Below, one piece after another: positions 1-8,508 of a stretch of 64,000 nt of DNA. Numbering within the stretch: position 1 is the first letter of the stretch; the number at the start of each line of letters is the position of its first letter. The translations under genes and the position numbers were made by a program. The notes under the pieces were generated by a model. That model ran no database searches. It was given only the letters and a program-made list of their open reading frames with translations, and was not told where the DNA came from. Source of the DNA: Emiliania huxleyi CCMP1516 (taxonomy: Eukaryota > Haptophyta > Isochrysidales > Noelaerhabdaceae); contig NW_005201493.1 in the NCBI RefSeq assembly GCF_000372725.1, forward strand, positions 262,416 to 326,415. The letters are read 5' to 3'.

Positions 1-785
1 ATAAAATTGTCCATTAGTCGGTATGTAAAAAATACACAGAACCAGCCGTAAGCATTACGAACAAAGCAATATCGAAGGTGCCATCGGGAGGTCCGTGTAC
101 ATTAAGGAAAGTCAGAGAGGGGGCGTCATAAGGCCATCTTAGTGGCTACACGGCCTGCCACGGGTTGTGAGCCGCGACTCTGGACGACTCTGAACCGGCG
201 CTTGATGCGGGCGTAGCTTGGCCTGTACGAGGTTTTCCGGAAAACAAAAAGGAAAACAGAGGGTCCCCAGCACTTTGCGTTGCCGGAAATTTCCAGGGAA
301 AACAGAGGGTGTTTGGTGCTCCATTCTGGAAACTCGCGAGTTTCCCTGAGTCTGAGAGCTGGTCTGGGGCAAAATCTGAGGCAAAATTGAGGAGTCGACA
401 AAATACCCAGGCGGTCGCAGGGTAATTTCCAGGTCTACACGGGTTCTCCGCAAAATTCCCGGCATTTTGACGATTTGGCCTAAAATTTGGCTGATTTTGG
501 GCCCAAACCAGCCTCAGACTCGGCTCAGAGCCAAAAATTTGACGATTTCCACGGAGTTTTCTCGGGAAAATAGAGAGGAAAAGAGAGGGTGCTGTAGAGA
601 AAAAAGGAAAGGAAAACAGACGGGGTGCGAGAGGAAAACCTCGTACAGCCTAAGGCGTAGCTTGCGATCCCGACCCCTTGCGCGATGCGCCTCTTGATGC
701 ATTCTACCATCTACTCGCACATGGCAAGCATGGGCGACGCCTCACGCCCCATGCCGGCCATCCAAGATATGCGCGCGCCAAGGTT
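1..785. other. intergenic, no gene recognised
   Basis: The short open frames here are rich in Arg, Pro and Ser, lie on both strands and show no recognisable domain. A/G-rich stretches carry a repeated gggaaaacagagggt-like motif. Some of this may be untranscribed or may be transposon remnant; nothing allows a firm call. Confidence 0.4.
221..650. repeat. inverted repeat pair (18 nt arms)
   Basis: The arm at 221-238 reads gcctgtacgaggttttcc. Positions 633-650 are its reverse complement with one mismatch. The arms enclose about 395 nt of A/G-rich sequence, so this could be a degraded terminal-inverted-repeat element or an unrelated fold-back. No transposase is visible inside. Confidence 0.45.
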
Positions 786-1045
786 TTCCGTTAAATTCTT
801 TTTCGTGTCGAGCCTGTGTGCTAAAGAAAAGAAAGAAAACAGACAACCCAAGGGAGGGATGGGAGAACGGCACGCCGCCACCACACAGGGATTTTAAGGA
901 GAGGAGTGTGATGCGCTAGCCGTCGCCTACCCTAGGGAGTCTGCCTCTTCCTATCTCTCTTCGCAGTCTCTCTCCGATTCTCGCTTCAACCTTCGTGCCA
1001 CCTCGCGGCCGTCCCACTCTCGTCGCTCTCTCCCTTGTCACTTCC
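786..1045 (+). repeat. truncated copy of the LRR-gene 5' module
   Basis: This stretch matches 62.7-63.0 kb closely. Both contain the block around gccaccacacagggatttta (877-896 here, 62873-62892 there), then tcttcctatctc and cttcgcagtctctctccgat, in the same order and spacing. At 63 kb the module leads into an LRR gene. Here the similarity stops near 1045 and no LRR gene follows. Confidence 0.7.
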
Positions 1046-1050
1046 TCCAG

Positions 1051-1145
1051 CCTGTGTGCTGTGAGAGAGAGTTGTTTTGTTCATATTCTTTTTCGTGCCT
1101 GTGTGCTGTGAGAGAGAGTTGTTTTGTTTAAATTCTTTTTCGTTG
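1051..1145 (+). repeat. 47-nt tandem duplication carrying AATTCTTTTTCG
   Basis: There are two head-to-tail copies, starting at 1051 and 1098. Each begins cctgtgtgctgtgagagaga and ends in a attctttttcg-type motif. An inverted copy lies near 62725-62775. The pair sits directly upstream of the retroelement relic. Confidence 0.75.
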
Positions 1146-1160
1146 TAAAATTCTTTTTGG

Positions 1161-2177
1161 GTGAGCCAGGATGGCGCCGGCGCCTTCCTCAACGCCATCC
1201 CAATGCGGGATGACATGCGAATGGAGACTTGGGCGATGCGTCTTTCGGTGCAGCGCCGCCTGGGTCTCCCCCTCGACGTGGCCTGCCAGGCCGCGGCGGC
1301 GGGCAAGAAGACTCGGAATGGGAAGACCCACGACGAGTATGGCGACGCTGCTGTCAACGTACCGCAGCAGGGCCACAACACCAGACACAAGTACACGCTT
1401 CGACGCCTCATCCTCGCCCTACGCGCCGCGTGGGGCACCGCTGTGCGAATGGAGCCGAAAGCCCACCTCGGTCAGAGTTACAACAAACAACCCGACGTGG
1501 ACGCGGACAACATTGGCTCGCACGGCACGCACTATTGCGGAGACGTCAAGGTCGTCTGTCCCCTCAGCAGCAGCGGGGAGCACGGTCGGAAGGGCGCTTT
1601 TGTCGCTTTCGGCAACACTGAATCATTCTACCGGAACATGGTCATGGGGCATGGGCCCTACTGCGAGGAGGGAGAGGGAGGTGGGGGGCAGGGAGAGGGG
1701 GGGGGAGAGGAGGAGGGGGGGGGGGAGGGGGAGGGGTACGGGGGGGGCGGCATGGAGGGGGAGAGGAAGAGCAAGGGCGAGAGAGGGCAAGGGACTGGGC
1801 GCTGGCATACCAGGGGGGGCAGGGTGGTGGGCGGCGACCGCCGCATACCGTCCTACGGCGGGGACTATCGCTACGCCAGGGAAGACAAGGGCGTCGAAGT
1901 GCAGCTGCTGCTGTTCGAATCGTTCGGCGGGTTCGGAAAGGGGGTCCGTGAGATCCTCCGGAGAGCGGCGGACGTGCTACAGAACAAGCTGACGCGGGCC
2001 CAGTACCTCGATGAGGTGACTTGGACCACCAAGAGCTGGCTGGGGCTGCAGAAGCAGCGCATCTCAGTCGTTCTTCACACGGCCATCGCAGAGCAGGTCG
2101 TGAATGAGCTTGCCTGTGGCGGGGGTGGGCGGGTGCACGGAGCTAAGTGCCTCGCCACCCTCGCAGGAGTCGCTTAG
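1161..2177 (+). mobile_element. retroelement C-terminal relic with nuclease-like fold
   Basis: This is an open frame of 338 codons without a good ATG start. Around residues 53-75 it has KTHDEYGDAAVNVPQQGH followed by RHKYTLRRL. That matches the degenerate zinc-knuckle and GDHA..C..G...RH signature found in C-terminal parts of some eukaryotic non-LTR retroelement proteins. A PDV...GDVKV pattern (about residues 112-130) resembles a PD-(D/E)xK endonuclease core. The tail (LDEVTWTTKSWLGLQKQRIS...) resembles the helical end of the same proteins. A G/A-only tract splits the frame at about residues 168-200. No reverse transcriptase domain is present, so this is probably a decayed fragment. The assignment rests on remembered family patterns and is moderately uncertain. 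Confidence 0.45.
1664..1795 (+). repeat. purine-only tract (G/A) about 130 nt
   Basis: Nearly all bases on the + strand are G or A (runs of gggagagg and ggaggggg). Translated, the tract is Gly/Glu-rich. It interrupts the nuclease-like region of the relic and is probably an expanded low-complexity insertion. Confidence 0.8.
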
Positions 2178-2378
2178 GCGGCTCCCGTGGTGTACCTGTG
2201 TTCGTGCCAGTGCGCGCCAGTCCCGTGCCCAGTGTTGTGCGAGGGAGTTTGCGGTAAGATTCTTTTTCGTGAGCACTGTTCCCGCGTTTTGCCTGGGTAC
2301 TCGCAGGTGGTTTCGACAGGCGGCGTGCGCCTCGACTCGCGGCTCGGTGTGTCGACAGTGCGCCTCAGACGCGCCTCG

Positions 2379-5006
2379 ATGCCGATCTCCATCTCTCAGC
2401 GAGAGGTCTCCCGCCTCAACGCGTTCCTGCCGGATGGCCAGCGCACGTACTCCAAGCGAGACGAGCTCCAGTCGGAGCGCATCCGCAGCCTCTTCCACTC
2501 GGGGCCGGCCGAAGAGCGTGCATGCGGCGGCGGGCGGCGGCTGGTGCCGCTGCACTCGTCGCCCAATATCTACAAGGTCGAGCGCTTCGTGTCGCCGCGC
2601 GAGATCGAGCATCTCGACCGCCTCATCACCTCTCGGCGCGCCGCCTTCAAGCGCTCGCACACGGACGACGTCGAGGGCAACGACGCCCTGACGGCGGAGC
2701 GGACGTCGCTCTCCCTCATCCTCCCCAAGGGCGCGGACGCCACTCTCCGGGCGATCGAGGCGCGCGTCCGACTGTGCATATGACTGGGCCAACTTTTCCG
2801 GAACCTTCTCCGAACCTTCTTGGAACCTTCGAGCAGGCGCGCGCGACCGACTTGGTCGGCTTGCCTCCGGACCACGTCGAGCCGCTGCAGGTCGTCTCAC
2901 GCGCGCACACACTCGCACCACACACTCACACAGACGCGCACACGCGCGCTCTCCCCTTCTCGCTCTGCTGGGCAAAAGCGCTTGAGGTGTATATGTGTGC
3001 CTTCGCGCACCGGGCCTTGCTTGCACTTGCAACGTATCTCCCCCGATCTCGCCATATCTCGCCATATCTCCCCGATCTCCCCATATCTCCCCCGACTTCC
3101 CCACATCTCCCCATATCTCCCCATATCTCCCCACATCTCCCCACATCTCCCCACATCTCCCCACATCTCCCCACATCTCCCCACATCTCCCCACATCTCC
3201 CCACACCTCCCCACATCTCCCCACATCTCCCCGTATCTCAGGTCGTCTCATACGCAGAGGGCGCCCGCTTCGACCTCCACCACGACCTCGGAGTGCTGAC
3301 GATGGAGGACGACGAGGCCGCCGAACGCGGAGGCGGCGGAGGCGGCGGAGGCGGCGGAGGCGGCGGAGGCGGCGGAGGCGGCGGAGGCGGCGGAGGCGGC
3401 GGAGGCGGTAGCGGCAGCGAAGGCGGCGGAGGCGGCGGTGGAGGAGGCGGCAGCGGCGGTAGCGGCGGCAGCGGCGGTAGCGGCGGCAGTAGCGGCAGCG
3501 GCGGCAGCGGCGGCAGCGGAGGCGGCGGCGGCGGAGACGGCGCGGGTGGCGACGGCGCGGGATCCCGCGCGAGCGGCTCGCGGCGGTCGCCGCGGCAGAG
3601 CGGCGTACAGGAGGGTGGCACGAGTCAGCTGGACGGGATGCGGGTGGAGGAGGCCGGCTCGACCGCCTGACAACTGTGAACGGCGCCTCTTCACACCTCC
3701 AGCCGTGAACAGGTGTCCGCCCAAGGAGGGGCGCGAGGCCGGGCAATCACGCGGTCAGGGATGAATGCGGAGCGGCGTCCCACCTTAGGTCGAGGTCACA
3801 CTGTGAACAGCGTCTCTTCACACCTCTAGCTGTGAATGCGGAGCGGCGTCCCACCTTAGGTCGAGGTCGGGCCTGGCGCCCGCCGGCTGGTGACCATCTT
3901 TGTGTACCTCAACTCGCTCCCGCGCGGCGTCGGCTGCACCGACTTCCCACAGGTCCGCTCCCCCACGCGCACCGGGCCTTGCACTCTGAATGCCGCGCCG
4001 GCTCCTGCCCGTGTGTCCGGGCGTGGAGATGCGAGGGACTGCCCTGGCCCTTGCCCCACCTTTGTGTGGTGTGTGGAGATGTCTACCTCCCCTTCCCTTC
4101 CCTTCCCTCCCCTCCCCTCCCCACAGCTCAACCTCTCCGTGCAACATCTCCCCACATCTCCCCACATCTCCCCACATCTCCCCACAGCTCAACCTCTCCG
4201 TGCAACCAGCCTGCGGCACGGCCCTCCCTTCCCTTCCCTTCCCTTCCCTTCCCTTCCCTTCCCTCCCCACAGCTCAACCTCTCCGTGCAACCAGCCTGCG
4301 GCACGGCCCTCCCTTCCCTTCCCTTCCCTCCCCTCCCCTCCCCACAGCTCAACCTCTCCGTGCAACCAGCCTGCGGCACGGCCCTCCCTTCCCTTCCCTT
4401 CCCTCCCCTCCCCTCCCCACAGCTCAACCTCTCCGTGCAACCAGCCTGCGGCACGGCCCTCCCTTCCCTTCCCTTCCCTCCCCTCCCCTCCCCACAGCTC
4501 AACCTCTCCGTGCAACCAGCCTGCGGCACGGCCCTCCCTTCCCTTCCCTTCCCTCCCCTCCCCTCCCCACAGCTCAACCTCTCCGTGCAACCAGCCTGCG
4601 GCACGGCCCTCCCTTCCCTTCCCTTCCCTCCCCTCCCCTCCCCACAGCTCAACCTCTCCGTGCAACCAGCCTGCGGCACGGCCCTCGTCTTTTGCAACGT
4701 GTTCGCCGACGGCGCGCCGCACGCCCGAACGCCCCGCCAACTCCCCGGCCGCCTTCCGCACACGCAGTCGCGCGTCTCTCCTCCTTGTAGAAAAAAGAAA
4801 AAAGCGGCGCCGACTCGTGCGTGACGCACCGCGCGGGCTCCCTCCTGCCCGATGCCCGGGTTTTTTTTCTTTTTTCTAGGCGCCGCCGACCCGCGCGTCG
4901 CGCACTGCGCCCGCCCCGTCGACGCGCCGCACCGCAAGTCTGGCGGCACCGCGTGGCCATCAACAAGAAGAGCGGTGTTCGCCAATCGCGAGGAACTATT
5001 GATTAG
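2379..5006 (+). CDS. prolyl 4-hydroxylase-like 2OG-Fe(II) oxygenase, intron-rich
   Basis: The product resembles the catalytic domain of prolyl 4-hydroxylase alpha subunits, which hydroxylate proline residues using 2-oxoglutarate and Fe(II). Supporting segments in order are NIYKVERFVSPREIEHLD, then RTSLSLILP, then AIEARATDLVGLPPDHVEPL, the iron-ligand segment YAEGARFDLHHD, RLVTIFVYLN with CTDFPQ, LNLSVQPACGTALVFCNVF and DPRVAHCARPV. The ATG at 2379 is the first that leaves the N-terminal region in frame. Introns read from splice logic are 2760-2836 (GC-AG), 2891-3241, one ending at 3859, one from about 3953 to 4647, and 4712-4879 (GC-AG). The exon after 3242 runs into a long Gly/Ser tract whose end I cannot place. 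Near 4955 the conserved C-terminus (WRHRVAINKK) lies in a different frame from DPRVAHC, so a small intron, an indel or an assembly error is present. The gene may be partly decayed. Confidence 0.75.
2754..2845 (+). repeat. prolyl hydroxylase intron 1 (77 nt, GC-AG) with duplicated edge
   Basis: The exon ends ...ATCGAG at 2759. The intron opens gcgcgcgtcc and closes ttcgagcag at 2836, and the next exon opens GCGCGCGCGACC. The first seven intron bases equal the first exon bases after the intron. Removing 2760-2836 restores the conserved AIEARATDL reading. Confidence 0.8.
2885..3253 (+). repeat. prolyl hydroxylase intron 2 with duplicated GTCGTCTCA edge
   Basis: The exon ends CTGCAG at 2890. The intron opens gtcgtctcacgcg and closes tatctcag at 3241. 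The next exon opens GTCGTCTCATACGC. The intron is 351 nt and is mostly a ctccccacat decamer array. Confidence 0.85.
3040..3236 (+). repeat. ctccccacat decamer array inside intron
   Basis: About 18 near-perfect copies of a 10-nt unit (ctccccacat, with variants ctccccatat and ctccccgatc) fill the 3' half of the intron. The same unit recurs in introns of the Tudor-like, villin-like and SAM genes in this window. Confidence 0.9.
3330..3540 (+). repeat. GGN triplet tract (poly-Gly/Ser coding frame)
   Basis: Repeats of ggcgga and ggcagc encode a long Gly run with interspersed Ser. The tract follows the iron-binding HHD segment of the hydroxylase. It could be an unusual Gly linker or part of an intron. 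Confidence 0.85.
3762..3868 (+). repeat. duplicated 3' splice acceptor, 71-nt offset
   Basis: A 36-nt segment beginning tgaatgcggagcggcgtccc and ending in ttag|gtcgaggtc occurs at 3762 and again at 3833. Only the second acceptor (exon from 3860) opens into the conserved VEVGPGARRLVTIF reading. Using the first would meet a TGA within six codons. Confidence 0.8.
4127..4683 (+). repeat. array of 7 full and 1 partial acceptor-plus-exon-start units
   Basis: Each unit is a pyrimidine tract ending ccccacag followed by the exon start CTCAACCTCTCCGTGCAACC. Exon starts lie at 4127 (partial), 4188, 4273, 4348, 4423, 4498, 4573 and 4648. The last six are spaced exactly 75 nt, that is 25 codons. The unit at 4648 continues into the true exon (LVFCNVFADG). 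Any acceptor from 4273 onward would keep the reading frame, adding 25 residues per unit. Confidence 0.9.
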
Positions 5007-5059
5007 GTTTGGGTGCAACGTGTGGCTGACAGACGTCACAATGCAGGCGGTACCTTGGC

Positions 5060-5160
5060 AGACCGTCCCATCTCCCCACATCTCCCCATATCTCCCTGTG
5101 TCTCCCCGTATCTCCCGTATCTCCCCATATCTCCCCACATCTCCCCACATCTCCGCCGCA
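5060..5160 (+). repeat. ctccccacat-type intron repeat
   Basis: Decamer variants (ctccccatat, ctccctgtgt, ctcccgtat) run up to an acceptor ending ctccgccgcag at 5161. Confidence 0.75.
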
Positions 5161-5161
5161 G

Positions 5162-5815
5162 GCGCACGCCATCTCCGCGCCGCCCCGCGGCGCCAAGCGA
5201 CGCCAAGACGCCGCACGCGGCGGCGGCGGCGGCGGCATCCTGTGCGGCGGCCTGCTTGACTCCGACTCCGACGCCTTCAACGTGCCTCCGCCCGCCGCGC
5301 TCGTCGGCCTCGCCGTCCGGAAGCTCTTCCCGCGCCACGGCACCTTCTCGGGCGCGGGAGATATGGGGAGAGCTGCGGGAGATGTAGGGAGATCGCGGCT
5401 CTTTTGGCACCTCTCGGGGCCGCCTTCGACCGCCTTCTCCCGCCTTCTCCCGCCTTCCCGCCTTCTCCCGCCTGCTACCGCCTTCGACCGCCCTCCGCCG
5501 GTCTCAGGCACCGTCGTCTCGCACCACGCCTCGCTCTTCCGCGTGCTCTACTCTGACGGCGACGAGGAGGACGTGCCGCTGGCTGCACTCGCCAAGCTGG
5601 CGCTCGCGGCGCCGCAGCACCTCGTCGGCCGGCGAGTGTCGAAGCACTTCCCCGGCCTCGGCCGCTTCGAGGGCGCCGTAGCGTCGCACTCCTCCCGGGA
5701 CGGTTTCCTCGTCCAGTACGACGACGGAGACGAAGAGCACCTGGCGCCGCCGCAGCTGCTGCGCATCTTGCTGCCGGTCAAAGGGAAGGGGCGGAAGAAG
5801 GCGTGCGGGGCGTGA
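5162..5815 (+). CDS. tandem Tudor-like (PTM-type) domain protein, 5' end unresolved
   Basis: After the acceptor at 5161 the frame encodes two copies of a roughly 50-residue module. The first is VGLAVRKLFPRHGTFSG, interrupted by an intron, then TVVSHHASLFRVLYSDGDEE. The second is VGRRVSKHFPGLGRFEGAV followed by FLVQYDDGDEEHLAPPQLL. The pattern V.K.FP..G.F.G.V...FRV.Y.DGD.E is that of small Tudor-like folds in PTM/DIR17-type chromatin-associated proteins, which read histone or DNA states. The intron runs from about 5350 to 5511; a GC donor after TTCTCGG and the acceptor ctccgccggtctcag join the first module cleanly. The product ends in Lys-rich KGKGRKK. No start codon is secure: the exon may continue from an upstream exon before the decamer repeat, or even from the hydroxylase gene. 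A fusion cannot be excluded. Confidence 0.6.
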   Translation, partial: AHAISAPPRGAKRRQDAARGGGGGGILCGGLLDSDSDAFNVPPPAALVGLAVRKLFPRHGTFSGAGDMGRAAGDVGRSRLFWHLSGPPSTAFSRLLPPSRLLPPATAFDRPPPVSGTVVSHHASLFRVLYSDGDEEDVPLAALAKLALAAPQHLVGRRVSKHFPGLGRFEGAVASHSSRDGFLVQYDDGDEEHLAPPQLLRILLPVKGKGRKKACGA

Positions 5816-5994
5816 GCATGCGGTGTCGCATCGCGACGATGTGCCGTTCCGCTCTCTCGCGAGTCCGAGGTGGGCCCCGGCCGGCCGGAGCCCCTTCCTA
5901 GGCGGAGGCCGGAGCGGCGCGATTCGGGTTCATTACTTGTTGTACCATACCCAGAACCGAAGAAATAATGTACGACACGCCGTAAAATCATGCG

Positions 5995-6801
5995 CTATGC
6001 AAGTAGTCTATAAAAGTTGAAGCCGGGGTGGTGAGCGTGCCCAGACGCGCTACGGCCGCCCATGCAGTTGTTCCTCCCATCCGGCTTGTAGGCAAAGAAG
6101 CCACATTCGGACCTGTTGTAGCACGAGGTCGCGCACTCCTCGAGGCTAGCCGCCGGCCTCTTGAACAGGCGCGCGCCACTGTCGGCCGCGACCTTCGTGT
6201 CTTCAAGCAGTAGCTCTGCTGGCGCGCAAGCCTCCTCGCTCCACATCAGGTATGTCGGGTCGTTGTAGTTGCAGCCGGTGCTGCACGCGTGGCTCTTCGA
6301 CTTGAGCTCGTCGACGCCGCACAGGCGGTACCCGTGGGCCTCGCATGCCAGTGCTGCTTCATGCAGTGTTGCATCGTTGACGCCTGAAACGCCAGGTAGC
6401 CCCGAGACGCGAACGGCTCGCGAATTGCCACCATATGGCTGGTCGACAGGGCACGCCGAGACTCCCCTCCCATCGTCGTCGCTGCAGCAACGTACGCTAC
6501 CTTGCGCCTCCGCTAGCACGCACATTGCCTCGCCACACCCGGCAACGGCGAGCACGGCCAACGGCAGTCGTGGCAAGGCCGGCGGCGGCAGCGATGGTGG
6601 TGACGGTGGCACGTCTACCGCCCAGACGAGACCGAAGTCGTGCCCGCATCCTGTTCCCTTGGCGCAGTCGGTGGCGAGCTCATCGACGGAGCAAAGCCGC
6701 GCGTCGACAGCCGCGCAGATAGCCTCGGCCTGGGCGAGCGTTTTCCCATGCTGGCAGCCGTCCATGGTGGGAAACCTGGACTCTGCCCAAACCGAGCACA
6801 T
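5995..6801 (-). CDS. Cys-rich extracellular-type protein with PAN/Apple-like end
   Basis: The frame has 268 codons. Two related Cys modules share an A.A.C.A...RLC.VDEL...GCGHD/GCNY...W pattern, at about residues 13-62 and 125-185. The second is preceded by a CCSDD segment. A C-terminal segment (SLEECATSCYNRSECGFFAY) looks like a PAN/Apple domain, a disulfide-linked carbohydrate- or protein-binding fold. All of this implies secretion or the cell surface, but no signal peptide is visible at the Met at 6801, so an upstream exon is probably missing. A proline-rich stretch separates the two modules. The function is unknown. Confidence 0.55.
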   Translation of the reverse strand: MCSVWAESRFPTMDGCQHGKTLAQAEAICAAVDARLCSVDELATDCAKGTGCGHDFGLVWAVDVPPSPPSLPPPALPRLPLAVLAVAGCGEAMCVLAEAQGSVRCCSDDDGRGVSACPVDQPYGGNSRAVRVSGLPGVSGVNDATLHEAALACEAHGYRLCGVDELKSKSHACSTGCNYNDPTYLMWSEEACAPAELLLEDTKVAADSGARLFKRPAASLEECATSCYNRSECGFFAYKPDGRNNCMGGRSASGHAHHPGFNFYRLLA

Positions 6802-7492
6802 ATCTCTCCGACGCCACCCGCTCTTGGGCGTAGTACACCTTGCCGCTCAAGCTGGGCGACATATTTGTCATCTGGAACCCGCGGTGTGGATTTACCGGCC
6901 TCGCTCGCACCGTCCCATGACAAATCGTGACTTGGGTTGGTCCGCGGTAGGCGAGACGACGAGGCGGCTCCCGCACCGGGCACGGAGGTCACCGGCAGCG
7001 AGGTGCCGCTGCCCGCTTTTGCGAAACGACCCTCGGCGACGGGCGCGATGACCCTCCAGGACCGCGCGACGACGAACGCGGTCAGCGTCGACCAACTCGT
7101 GCAGTGGTGCACCGTCCACAAGGCGACGGTGAACATCTCTTTGAGGATCGACGCCGCCAACGTCGACCAGACTACCGACTCTCCGCTCGCCTTCGATGCG
7201 GTCTGGAAGAAGTGCTTTCGACTTACATGACTCTGTCTTCAAGAATTTTTGTACTGTCCATTATTTTCTGAGAGTTGTGAGTAGAGTCTAGAGATACATA
7301 GATGACAAAATCGAGGTGGGAGCTCGTGGCAGGGGGGGGGTGGTATGACGACGCGCGACGTCCGACGAGAGCACCTGCGCGCCGCGTGTGCGCCGCGCGC
7401 CCAGTACAATAAACAGCATCTCTCCAGAGAGTAAACACACGATCGCGCAGAGAACGGGTAGACCGATGGCAGCGCTGCGGCTCCCTCTACCC
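6802..7492. other. unassigned stretch, possible missing exons
   Basis: Open frames exist on both strands, for example 6937-7230 on + and 6615-7160 on -, but none shows a recognisable domain. The signal-bearing first exon of the Cys-rich gene (5995-6801) is expected here on the minus strand; I cannot place it. Confidence 0.3.
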
Positions 7493-8186
7493 TCAGGGAG
7501 AGTCGTCGATCTTTTTCTTCGCCGCGGCCGCACCCTTCTCGAGCGCGCCGAACAGGCCCTTTGCCAAGGTCTTGGAGATGTCCCTATAACACGCGACGAC
7601 CGCTTACGGGACCATGTCACGGGCGAGCGGTAACAAGTGAAGTTTGGCGGCTCCCGAATTTGTATTCCTCGTTGCCCGTCGCGGACCGCACCTGGCCCTC
7701 AAACCCCTTGATGGCGCCCTTGGTCAGGTCGCCAAACTGAGGCGGCGGGAGTTTTGGAGTGGTTGCGATGCGAGAGAGGGCAGCGGAGAAGGACTGCAGC
7801 GCGCGCGCCTGGTACCCTGAATCGTCCAGCACCTTCTTGGCCGCCGCTCCAGCCTCGACGGCGGTGCCGCCTGCGTCGAGGACCGCTGCGGCTGCGGCCT
7901 CTGCGGCGTCTGTGGTGGCGGACGCGATCGCCTTGGACCCGTCGCCGAACCGGTAGTCGGCGTTTCCAGTCATGTCGCGGATCACTCGCAGCGTGATGTC
8001 ACCGAACTTGTAGTCGTCCTCGTGCGGGTGCGGGTACTCGCCCTCCTTGGTCTTGTCGACCGCCATGCAGACGCGATGAGATGGAAGCCTAGCGAGCGAG
8101 CTATCCGAGGGCCCGACAGCTGGAAATGCACGCCGCAAGGACGGGAGGGTGAAGCCGCTCGCCAAGAGGAGCAGGTTCATTGTCAT
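7493..8186 (-). CDS. plastid-targeted-type protein with YKFGD repeats
   Basis: The N-terminus (MTMNLLLLASGFTLPSLRRA) is a signal-like hydrophobic segment followed by a basic, Ser/Pro-rich stretch ending near RVCMA, as expected of a bipartite presequence for a secondary plastid. The mature part repeats a motif: DYKFGDITLRVIRD, ADYRFGDG, PPQFGDLTKGAIKG and EEYKFG. A 37-nt GT-AG intron (7584-7620) would join the first frame to DISKTLAKGLFGALEKGAA, which continues the same helical, Ala/Lys-rich character and ends at a TGA at 7493. The joining is inferred from frame and splice signals. The function is unknown. An AATTCTTTTT motif lies 15-26 nt upstream of the ATG. Confidence 0.6.
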
Positions 8187-8200
8187 GATTTCGCACTCTC

Positions 8201-8212
8201 AAAAAGAATTCA
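8201..8212 (-). promoter_or_regulatory. AATTCTTTTT motif upstream of ATG
   Basis: Read on the minus strand the sequence is ttgaattctttttgagag, ending 15 nt before the ATG at 8186. A similar motif lies at the same kind of position in front of both RCC1 genes and the LRR gene. A second sense copy lies about 240 nt upstream, near 8424-8436. Confidence 0.5.
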
Positions 8213-8508
8213 ACTGTGACTGAATCGTTCGCGAGATTTCGCACAGCTCGCAGAGCGTCGCGTGGCCGCATGGGTGGTTCCGAACGGTGCGAAAGGTGGC
8301 TCATGCACACAGTGCAGCTCTCGCCGTCCTCGACCTCCATATACAACACATGTTTATATTGGCCCCTGGGGGGTGCGGGACCCCGCAGCTTCACGGCAGG
8401 TCAGCGTCTTTTACGCCCTGGTGAAAAAGAATTTTAGAAAGTCCCTAAGCTAAAAGTACGTACACATGCGAGTTCCAGTCGCTACACCTGCATTCCACTC
8501 AAATCTAC

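Noticed and set aside
1161..1992. Overlapping + frame at 1171 with an ATG as the real gene
   Set aside because: It is Arg/Ser/Thr-rich with no motif, whereas the 1161 frame carries the family-like signatures.
3040..3236. Regular short repeats resembling a CRISPR array
   Set aside because: Units are contiguous 10-mers without unique spacers, lie between splice signals of a eukaryotic gene and recur in other introns.
2064..3746. 560-codon minus-strand open frame rich in Arg
   Set aside because: It is the antisense of the prolyl hydroxylase exons and repeats; composition is shadow-like and no domain is present.
3832..4879. Long + frames through the 75-nt array as a natural repeat protein
   Set aside because: All three + frames are open because the period is a multiple of three and the unit lacks stops. 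The conserved hydroxylase context shows the pyrimidine part is intronic.
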